Shown: in pieces, positions 1 to 7,021 of the stretch | How the letters are laid out: each line of letters opens with the position of its first letter | How positions within the stretch are numbered: the stretch's first letter is position 1 | Origin: Sulfitobacter sp. S223 | Lineage (GTDB): Bacteria; Pseudomonadota; Alphaproteobacteria; Rhodobacterales; Rhodobacteraceae | DNA: 64,000 nucleotides | Assembly (NCBI RefSeq): GCF_025143825.1 | Contig: NZ_CP083560.1 | Span: 930,001-994,000 of the forward strand | Reading direction: 5' to 3' | Notes under the pieces: generated by a model | The model's input: the letters and a program-made list of their open reading frames with translations, nothing else | Database searches by the model: none | Told to the model about the DNA's origin: nothing | Position numbers and translations under genes: made by a program

Positions 1-97
1 GTTCGGCATGAGAATGTCAGAACCCTTTGTTTGTCTTCGGCATGACCTTTCAGAAATATTGCTGGACCGATGCGGTGCCTTGCGCCATCAATATTGT

Positions 98-1081
98 ATG
101 AAACCGCCAGTAATCGACAACCTGCAATACGCCAATTTTTCCCCCCGCATTTTCGAACAAATGCGCGCAGGCGGCGTGGACGCGGTGCATGTCACCATCG
201 CCTACCACGAAAGCTTTCGTGAGATGGTGTTGAACCTTGAACAATGGAACCGCTGGTTTGAAGCGCATCCCGATCTGATCTTTAAGGGAACCACAGTTGA
301 TTGTGTGCGGCGCGCGCAAGACACCGAGCGGACAGCGATCTTTTTTGGCTTCCAGAATCCCAGCCCCATCGAAGATGATATTGGACTGGTCGAAATCTGC
401 CACCAGCTTGGTATCCGTTTCATGCAACTTACGTACAACAACCAGTCGCTGCTGGCGACGGGCTGTTATGAGGATTACGATGCGGGCCTGACCCGCATGG
501 GCCGTCAGGTAGTGGCCGAGATGAACCGTGTAGGCATGGTTGTTGACATGTCCCACTCCGGCGATCGCTCAACGCTGGACGCGATAGATCATTCCACGCG
601 GCCCATCGCCATCACCCACGCAAATCCGGCATGGTGGCATAAAGCATTGCGTAACAAATCCGACGAAGTGTTAAGCGCGCTCACGTCCAGCGGCGGTATG
701 TTGGGATTTTCGATTTACCCCCATCACCTGGAAAAGGGCTCTGCCTGCACGCTTGAAAGCTACTGCCAGATGATAGAGGAGGCCGCGCGGCGCTATGGTG
801 CGCAGAACCTCGGGATCGGCACCGATCTGTGTCAGGATCAACCCGACAGTGTTGTTGAGTGGATGCGTGTGGGGCGTTGGTCAAAAGTGATCGACTATGG
901 CGAAGGATCTGCCAGCAATGCAGGCTTTCCGCCGATGCCTACATGGTTCAATGACAATCGCGACTTTGGCAACATCCGCGCGGGGTTGGAGGCCACAAGC
1001 CTGAGCGCTGAAGACATTGATGGGATCATGGGCGGCAACTGGCTGCGTTTTTATGATGCAAGTTTCGGGCCTGCGCGGTGA
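98..1081 (+). CDS. M19 (membrane/renal dipeptidase-like) family protein
   Basis: This 327-aa protein belongs by sequence to the M19 dipeptidase family, which hydrolyses dipeptides with a two-zinc TIM-barrel site. The late-barrel signatures VDMSH (near residue 150), ITHANP (near 173) and GIGTDL (near 245) are visible. The early ones are altered. The N-terminal HxD motif is replaced by IDNLQYANF, and the segment that normally carries the bridging Glu reads FFGFQNPSP. Metal binding and activity are therefore uncertain. The start at 98 is chosen because the family-like sequence begins at MKPPVIDNLQ; an in-frame ATG at 8 would add 30 residues with no family look. No clear Shine-Dalgarno precedes 98. 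The stop overlaps the next gene as GTGA, so the two are probably translated together. Substrate is unknown. Confidence 0.85.
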   Translation: MKPPVIDNLQYANFSPRIFEQMRAGGVDAVHVTIAYHESFREMVLNLEQWNRWFEAHPDLIFKGTTVDCVRRAQDTERTAIFFGFQNPSPIEDDIGLVEICHQLGIRFMQLTYNNQSLLATGCYEDYDAGLTRMGRQVVAEMNRVGMVVDMSHSGDRSTLDAIDHSTRPIAITHANPAWWHKALRNKSDEVLSALTSSGGMLGFSIYPHHLEKGSACTLESYCQMIEEAARRYGAQNLGIGTDLCQDQPDSVVEWMRVGRWSKVIDYGEGSASNAGFPPMPTWFNDNRDFGNIRAGLEATSLSAEDIDGIMGGNWLRFYDASFGPAR

Positions 1082-2733
1082 AGGACGCCCTAGACATACC
1101 TGCGCAGATGCCGCTGCGTTCGCCGGACACGGTGATGCGTCTGTCCCGCATGGGGGCGATGTTCCCGACACGGCTGTCCTTTCTGCGCAGTCTGATCCGG
1201 AGGCTTGCAGCAGAGCGCGCGGAGGTCACGCAGCACATGTGGCAGATGTGCGAGGACGGCTTTGGCCACGCGGTATTCAGTGTGGATTTGGGCGGTCACA
1301 CCTATTCGCTTGTGGCGGTTTCCACCGACCTGCCGGAAGATATGCGGACAGACCGCGTTATCGCAACAGCTTGGGACACCGCGTATGTGCTGTTCGATGG
1401 CGTGCCGGATGCCTCTGATATTGACCGGATCGCCGCGAATGCTCCACTGCAAGAGGCAGGGCGCTTTGGTCCGAAAGACTTGATTTTGAGCCGTGCGAAC
1501 AAGTCGGTGCGCCTTTTTTCCCACGTGACGGAAAGGTTGCGGGCCGGGGGGCAGCCAGACGCCGATATGATCCGTGATGTCGGTTACCTGATGCGCACCA
1601 CTGCCGTTTACGGCAACGGAAAGTTCGGGATCGCAGATCGCGCTGCCTATGACACACGTCCGGGGCTGGAAGGGCCGTTTGCCGCAGAAATGCTGACGGT
1701 TTGGCTCATCCGGCACTTTACCCATGCCTTGGCCGAGCATGTCGGGCAGGGTGTGCTTGACCCCGCGCTAAAGCGGCATCTTGGTATCGGTAACTCGACG
1801 GGTCTTGGTATGGCACCGTTTTTGGTGACCCATCCGGTTCTGCTGAACAACTGGATGACCGCACGGGAGACGGCGCTGGCGCGGGTGCGGGCGTTGCCGC
1901 GTATTGGACCGCACCAGATTGCGCGACTGGGTACTTTGGCGCAGCGGGCAACTGCACATCTGGCGCAGTGGAACGTGCCGGATGCCCAGCATCAGGCGCG
2001 CATAGAAAAGCTGCGCAGTGATTGGGAAAAAGCGAAACCGTTACTGGCCCCCGATTTGCTGCGCAAAGACGTGCCTCTGGATCACGTTATGGAAGCCTGC
2101 GCTGGAATGACCGTCGATGTCCAGGAACTGATGGTGGCGCTGCTGATAGAACCTTTTGGCGAACTGGTGGATGATCTGGCCGCAGATATGGCTGACCTTT
2201 ATGGCGCTTTTGCCCCGCCTTTACCTGACACAAAGGCACTGCGTACTCGTATTGAGGCCGATTTCGGCTGGGCGCTTGGCGCAGATTACGCGGCGGCCGC
2301 GCAGTGTGGCCAGTTCTGGTACGTATCCGAGGCGAAAATGGAGCCGCGATTGGGCCTGCGCTTTTCCGAGGAAGGGGCCGCACTTGAGTCCCCGCTGGAC
2401 ATTGCGCGACGTGTGCAGGCAGCACATGCTGATCTTCCTGCGGTGCCAGAGCCTGTCTCGGCGTTTCTGTCGCGCCATCCTGAACACGCATTGGCGGTTG
2501 AACGTGTGGGCCTTTCGGCGCGCTACCCCTATGCGGAAATTCGCGACAACCTGATCGCCGAAAGCTGCCTTCCGATTGATATGTTGCGCTGTAAGCTTTC
2601 GTTTTTTGGCGCGTCCAAGTTCGATCCGAAATCCGACCGGTGGACACGCATCACCTTATGTCAGGGCGCACCGCTTGCCACCGAGCTGGACGCGGAGGCA
2701 GACGACTGGTGGCTGCCGGTGTTTGGATCGTGA
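1078..2733 (+). CDS. conserved hypothetical protein (551 aa) linked to M19 and DUF3726 genes
   Basis: I do not recognise a named domain in this 551-aa protein. It starts with GTG in a GTGA overlap with the dipeptidase-like gene and ends in a second GTGA overlap with the DUF3726 gene, so the three are very likely one translational unit. No signal peptide or membrane segment is evident, so it is probably cytosolic. The sequence is rich in Trp, Arg and Asp, with a His/Trp-containing middle (near residues 205-260) and a C-terminus ending [10 protein letters not shown]. Codon usage resembles its neighbours. The context suggests a shared pathway with an amidohydrolase-fold enzyme, but no reaction can be assigned. 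Confidence 0.85.
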   Translation: MKDALDIPAQMPLRSPDTVMRLSRMGAMFPTRLSFLRSLIRRLAAERAEVTQHMWQMCEDGFGHAVFSVDLGGHTYSLVAVSTDLPEDMRTDRVIATAWDTAYVLFDGVPDASDIDRIAANAPLQEAGRFGPKDLILSRANKSVRLFSHVTERLRAGGQPDADMIRDVGYLMRTTAVYGNGKFGIADRAAYDTRPGLEGPFAAEMLTVWLIRHFTHALAEHVGQGVLDPALKRHLGIGNSTGLGMAPFLVTHPVLLNNWMTARETALARVRALPRIGPHQIARLGTLAQRATAHLAQWNVPDAQHQARIEKLRSDWEKAKPLLAPDLLRKDVPLDHVMEACAGMTVDVQELMVALLIEPFGELVDDLAADMADLYGAFAPPLPDTKALRTRIEADFGWALGADYAAAAQCGQFWYVSEAKMEPRLGLRFSEEGAALESPLDIARRVQAAHADLPAVPEPVSAFLSRHPEHALAVERVGLSARYPYAEIRDNLIAESCLPIDMLRCKLSFFGASKFDPKSDRWTRITLCQGAPLATELDAEADDWWLPVFGS

Positions 2734-3218
2734 CGCGATCTGTTAATGAAGTCATGACACTTGCTGCAAAGGCTGCGCGCGGGGCAGGTGCGCCGCCTGC
2801 GCAAGCGGCGCAGTTCGGTGCGGCCGCAGCAGTGCATCTGGGGGCGGGGCGCGAAATAGACCCGCTTGAGCAGGCATTGGCAGCGTTGCCTGAAGGTCCG
2901 GTGATACTCCTTCCGCTGGCGTTGATGCGAATAGCGGAGCAAGGGCAAGGCGGTCACATTAGTGGAACAGTAACGGACGCAGACCCCGCACTGCTGCAAA
3001 GCTACCTTGAGGCGCTGCCTTATGCTGCACGGCTGGCCGACGGCCGTCTTGTAGAGCTGGACCTGTCGCGCCCCTCTGCGCGTCCGCGGCTGACGCGGAT
3101 CGCTTTACCAGACCATCTATTTGACGATTGGAACAGGCTTGCAGCACGTCTGTTGGTGCCGGAAAGCGAAGCCTCACGCCTGTCGGGGGCTGGTGCCGGG
3201 CTCAGCGATAACGATTAA
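2730..3218 (+). CDS. DUF3726 domain-containing protein
   Basis: This 162-aa protein resembles DUF3726. The start of the domain is visible as [17 protein letters not shown] followed by an Ala-rich helix. The function of the family is unknown to me. The GTG start at 2730 is chosen because it overlaps the preceding stop as GTGA, exactly as in the previous gene pair; the longer reading frame upstream of 2730 lies inside the 551-aa gene and looks spurious. It is the last gene of the three-gene unit. Its stop codon overlaps the stop of the convergent truA gene by four bases, leaving no room for a separate terminator. Confidence 0.8.
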   Translation: MTRSVNEVMTLAAKAARGAGAPPAQAAQFGAAAAVHLGAGREIDPLEQALAALPEGPVILLPLALMRIAEQGQGGHISGTVTDADPALLQSYLEALPYAARLADGRLVELDLSRPSARPRLTRIALPDHLFDDWNRLAARLLVPESEASRLSGAGAGLSDND

Positions 3219-3982
3219 TCGAAGGGCGGCTGGGGATAACCGACGTGCGCAAGATAAAGCCCGTGCGGCGGACAGACAGGCCCGCAGGCAGCACGGTCAC
3301 GGGCTTGCAATGCCCGCTCCACATCATCCGGCGTCAATGAACCGCTTCCCACACGTTCCAGCGTGCCGACAAAGCTGCGGACCTGATTGTGTAGAAAGGA
3401 CCGTGCGCGCACGTCAAAATGCACTTCAGTGCCGTGGGGTGTTTCGACTTTGGTGATCTTAAGCCGTTCCAGAGTTTTGATCGGCGTGAGCGCCTGACAG
3501 ATGGTGGAGCGGAAGGTGGTAAAGTCGTGTTCGCCCAGCAGCCTGTTCGCGGCCTCTTGCATTGCAGGCACATCGAGCTGGTTCTTGACCTGCCAGACGT
3601 AACCCCGCTGGTGTGTTGCAGGGGCGCGGCGGCACAGAATGCGGAACAGATACCGCCGTTCAAGCGCGGAAAAACGGGCATGGAAGTCATCAGCCACCGC
3701 AACGCATCGCACGATCGCGACCGGCTGTGGTTTCAGGTGGTAGTTGACCGCTTCGGACAGGCGGAAAGGATCCCAGTCCCGCTCCATATCGCAATGGGCC
3801 ACCTGACCCAATGCATGCACGCCCGTGTCGGTACGTCCTGCCGCAGCAATATTGTGGGTGCGCGGCTCGATCCGTGCGAGGGCGTTTTCGATCGCGCCCT
3901 GCACCGACGCAAGCGACTTCTGGCGTTGCCAGCCATGGAACGGCGCACCGTCATATTCAACCTGAAGAGCGTATCTGGGCAT
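3215..3982 (-). CDS. truA: tRNA pseudouridine(38-40) synthase TruA
   Basis: TruA converts uridines 38-40 in the anticodon arm of many tRNAs to pseudouridine. The catalytic aspartate is D52 in the motif [10 protein letters not shown], and the [15 protein letters not shown] segment typical of the family lies near residues 200-215. The length, 255 aa, is normal. The start at 3982 gives the usual N-terminus [12 protein letters not shown]; a longer frame to 4141 would add 53 residues without family character. It is transcribed convergently to the DUF3726 gene, with stop codons overlapping, and divergently from ycjX. Confidence 0.95.
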   Translation of the reverse strand: MPRYALQVEYDGAPFHGWQRQKSLASVQGAIENALARIEPRTHNIAAAGRTDTGVHALGQVAHCDMERDWDPFRLSEAVNYHLKPQPVAIVRCVAVADDFHARFSALERRYLFRILCRRAPATHQRGYVWQVKNQLDVPAMQEAANRLLGEHDFTTFRSTICQALTPIKTLERLKITKVETPHGTEVHFDVRARSFLHNQVRSFVGTLERVGSGSLTPDDVERALQARDRAACGPVCPPHGLYLAHVGYPQPPFD

Positions 3983-4068
3983 AAAAGGGGCTTTATCGCG
4001 GGGGCAGGGCTGTGGCAATCCCTGCATAAGCGACCTATGTAGGATGCGGTAAAGAAGGCAGGGCGCGC

Positions 4069-5484
4069 GTGGTACTATCTCAAATCGCTGACGGGATCTG
4101 GCGACAGGTCGAAGCCGTGCAGGACACGGTGTCTGAGACATTCTTTGAGCCGGTCATCCGGTTAGGCGTCACAGGGCTTGCGCGTTCGGGAAAGACGGTT
4201 TTCATCACCTCGCTCGTGGCCAACCTGATTGATCGTGGCCGAATGCCGGGTCTTGTGGCCGCAGGCGAGGGCCGGATCGAGGCGGCATTCCTGCAACCGC
4301 AACCCGATGATACCATTCCGCGTTTCGAGTATGAATCGCATATGGCCGCCCTTACGGACAAGACACCCCATTGGCCCGACAGTACGCGGGCGGTGTCAGA
4401 GCTGCGGCTAAGCCTTCGGGTCCGGCCCAAGGGGCTGCTGTCAGGATTGCAGGGGCCGCGAACGATCCATCTGGATATCGTGGATTACCCCGGCGAATGG
4501 CTGCTGGATCTGGGTCTATTGGATATCACCTATGACGAATGGAGCGCGCAAACATTGACGCGGATCGCACCGCGTGCGCAGGCGCAGGCCTATCTGGCGC
4601 TGGTTGCGGCGACTGATCCACAGGCAGAACTGGCCGAGCCGGAGGCCAAAGCGCTGGCAGACGCCTTTGCAAGCTACCTTAAACAAGCGCGCAGTGACGG
4701 GTTTTCCGACTGTACACCGGGGCGGTTCTTGCTGCCCGGCGATCTGGCCGGTTCGCCCGTTTTGACATTTGCGCCGCTGCCGGCGGCGGACGGTGACGCC
4801 CGCAAAAGCCTGCGGCGCGAAATGGCGCGGCGGTTTGAAGCCTATAAACGTGAGGTCGTAAAACCCTTCTTTCGCGACCATTTCGCGCGTATTGACCGGC
4901 AGGTCGTGCTTGTGGATGCGCTGGGCGCGATAAACGCAGGCCCGCCTGCCGTTGAAGACCTGCGCGCGGCCATGACAGAAACCCTGGGCGCGTTCCGCCC
5001 GGGCAGTAACAACTTCCTCAGCGGGCTTTTGCGTGGCAAGCGGGTAGAAAAGATCCTTTTTGCCGCGACCAAGGCAGATCATCTGCATCACAGTCAGCAC
5101 GCGCAATTAACAGCGATAATGGAGGCGTTGACCCGCGACGCGCGTGAACGCGCGCGTTTTGCCGGTGCGCAAACCCAAGCGTTGGCGATCGCATCGCTGC
5201 GCGCCACAACCGAGGATACGATGACCCATGAGGGAACTGCCCTTGATGTGGTGCGTGGAACGTTGCTCGATAGCGGCAAACAGGCGGCATTTTATCCCGG
5301 TGACCTGCCGGATGATCCGGCACATTTACTAGGCCCGGCGCGGTCTGGCGCGACACAGTGGCTTGATGCGGATTACAAGATTATGCGCTTTGCACCTGCC
5401 CGGTTGTCTTTGCGTCCGGGGGATGGTCCACCACATATCCGTCTTGATCGCGCAGCAGAGTTTTTGATCGGGGACCGGCTATGA
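4069..5484 (+). CDS. ycjX: YcjX family GTP-binding protein (DUF463)
   Basis: This 471-aa protein is a YcjX/DUF463-type P-loop NTPase. The Walker A motif GLARSGKT is at residues 36-43, and a DYPGEW segment near residue 137 fits the G3/Walker B region. In enterobacteria ycjX sits beside ycjF in a stress-induced operon; the exact role is unknown. The GTG start at 4069 follows an AAGGCAGGG-like ribosome site and gives the expected N-terminus with SQIADGIWR. The end overlaps the next gene as ATGA. A GNAT gene is interposed between ycjX and ycjF here, and all three overlap. Confidence 0.9.
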   Translation: MVLSQIADGIWRQVEAVQDTVSETFFEPVIRLGVTGLARSGKTVFITSLVANLIDRGRMPGLVAAGEGRIEAAFLQPQPDDTIPRFEYESHMAALTDKTPHWPDSTRAVSELRLSLRVRPKGLLSGLQGPRTIHLDIVDYPGEWLLDLGLLDITYDEWSAQTLTRIAPRAQAQAYLALVAATDPQAELAEPEAKALADAFASYLKQARSDGFSDCTPGRFLLPGDLAGSPVLTFAPLPAADGDARKSLRREMARRFEAYKREVVKPFFRDHFARIDRQVVLVDALGAINAGPPAVEDLRAAMTETLGAFRPGSNNFLSGLLRGKRVEKILFAATKADHLHHSQHAQLTAIMEALTRDARERARFAGAQTQALAIASLRATTEDTMTHEGTALDVVRGTLLDSGKQAAFYPGDLPDDPAHLLGPARSGATQWLDADYKIMRFAPARLSLRPGDGPPHIRLDRAAEFLIGDRL

Positions 5485-5930
5485 ACACCATTAAGATCAG
5501 CCCCGCGCGCCCTTTGGATGCGGGCAAGCTTGGCGATATTCTGGCCTCTGCGAACGGGCAGTTTGACTGGCTGCCACGGCTATATTCTTCTGCCGAGGAA
5601 ATCATGCTGATTGGTGATATGATTGATGCGGGTTGGGTACGGGTGGCCTATTTGGACAATGTTTTGGCAGGTTTCATTGCCCGTAAAGGGACGGAAATCC
5701 ATGCGCTTTGTCTGCGTCCACATTTACAAGGCCAAGGGGTTGCCCGCGCGCTGATGCGTGACGCGCAGCGCAACGCCAAAAAGCTTGGATTGTGGAGCTA
5801 TCAGGCCAACCAGCATGCGACATATTTTTATGAAAAAGGCGGTTTCATAGAGATTACGCGCACTAATGGCGCTGGCAACGATGCGCATCTGCCTGATATC
5901 CGTTACGAATGGTATAGGGAGACCGCCTGA
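5481..5930 (+). CDS. GNAT family N-acetyltransferase
   Basis: This 149-aa protein is a single-domain GNAT acetyltransferase. The acetyl-CoA pyrophosphate loop is visible as LRPHLQGQGVARALM (about residues 74-88), followed by a C-terminal segment with NQHATYFYEKGGF, typical of strand 5 and helix 4. The substrate is unknown. It is embedded between ycjX and ycjF with start/stop overlaps at both ends (ATGA at 5481, TGATG at 5928-5932), so it is almost certainly co-translated with them. This suggests, without proving, a role tied to the YcjX/YcjF system, perhaps small-molecule or protein acetylation. Confidence 0.9.
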   Translation: MNTIKISPARPLDAGKLGDILASANGQFDWLPRLYSSAEEIMLIGDMIDAGWVRVAYLDNVLAGFIARKGTEIHALCLRPHLQGQGVARALMRDAQRNAKKLGLWSYQANQHATYFYEKGGFIEITRTNGAGNDAHLPDIRYEWYRETA

Positions 5931-6943
5931 TGGCCAAAGGCCCAGTCCTGTTTGACCTTGACGACCAGACAGAAGCGCAACCGTCAGTTGCTGACGCACC
6001 GCCGGTCGAGGACTTGCCGACGCTCGACGCGCCGCAGGGACAGGCGATGCAGATAGCAGCGCGTTTGGCCGCGAGAAAACCGTCTCTGCTGAGCCGGTTG
6101 TTCTGGGGGTTGGGTTCTGTACTGGTTGCGGCCTTCATTTCATTGGCTGCGTGGACTTTCGTCACCGATCTGATGGCCCGCTATCCGGTGCTTGGCACCG
6201 GCATGACGGTTCTGTTGCTTGCGTTTTTGTTGGTGCTGGCTTTGGTAGCGCTGCGCGAACTGGCTGCCTTTGGCAGGCTTGGTCGGCTCGATAGCTTGCG
6301 CCACACAGCAGTTCAGGCATTGGCGCATGATGACCTTGCCGCCGCGCGTGATGTGACCGACCGTCTGGTGCAGCTGTACAAAGGGCGCGAGGATACACGC
6401 TGGGGGCGCGACCGACTGGCAGAACTACGTGCCGACCAGCTGGATGCCGCGAGCTTGCTAAGCTTGGCAGAGAATGAGGTTCTCGCGCCGCTTGATCAGG
6501 CGGCACAGCGCGAAGTTGAGGCAGCCGCGCGTCAAGTCGCTACGGTAACAGCGCTGGTGCCATTGGCCTTGGCGGATGTGGCTGCTGCGCTTACCTCTAA
6601 CCTGCGGATGATCCGCCGAATTGCCGAGGTATATGGCGGGCGGTCCGGCTTTTTCGGTAGCTGGCGACTGACCCGCGCAGTGCTGTCGCATCTTGTGGCA
6701 ACGGGGGCTGTTGCGGTGGGCGATGACATGCTTGAGCCGATCCTTGGCGGTTCACTGCTGGGCAAAGTAAGCCGTCGTTTTGGTGAGGGCGTGGTAAATG
6801 GCGCGTTGACTGCCCGCGTTGGTGTAGCTGCCATGGAGGTCTGCCGACCTTTGCCTTTCACCGCTACCCGCCGACCCAAGGTCCGAAGCATCATCGCACG
6901 CAGCCTTGGCGGTTTATTTGGCAAAAACGGCAAGGAAGACTAG
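5930..6943 (+). CDS. ycjF: YcjF family inner-membrane protein (TIGR01620/DUF697)
   Basis: This 337-aa protein resembles YcjF. It has an acidic N-terminal stretch, two adjacent transmembrane helices (about residues 58-80 and 87-108), and a mostly helical DUF697-type C-terminal domain. It is likely an inner-membrane partner of the YcjX GTPase, based on the conserved pairing of the two genes. The start overlaps the stop of the GNAT gene (TGATG). The downstream gap to the next gene is only about 80 bp and shows no clear terminator. The biochemical role is not established. Confidence 0.88.
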   Translation: MAKGPVLFDLDDQTEAQPSVADAPPVEDLPTLDAPQGQAMQIAARLAARKPSLLSRLFWGLGSVLVAAFISLAAWTFVTDLMARYPVLGTGMTVLLLAFLLVLALVALRELAAFGRLGRLDSLRHTAVQALAHDDLAAARDVTDRLVQLYKGREDTRWGRDRLAELRADQLDAASLLSLAENEVLAPLDQAAQREVEAAARQVATVTALVPLALADVAAALTSNLRMIRRIAEVYGGRSGFFGSWRLTRAVLSHLVATGAVAVGDDMLEPILGGSLLGKVSRRFGEGVVNGALTARVGVAAMEVCRPLPFTATRRPKVRSIIARSLGGLFGKNGKED

Positions 6944-7021
6944 GGTTTTCCTTACTGTGCCTTTGCTCACGCCATGGCTAAGGTGACTGAAAACTCAAGG
7001 TAATGTGCGGAGTATATGCAT

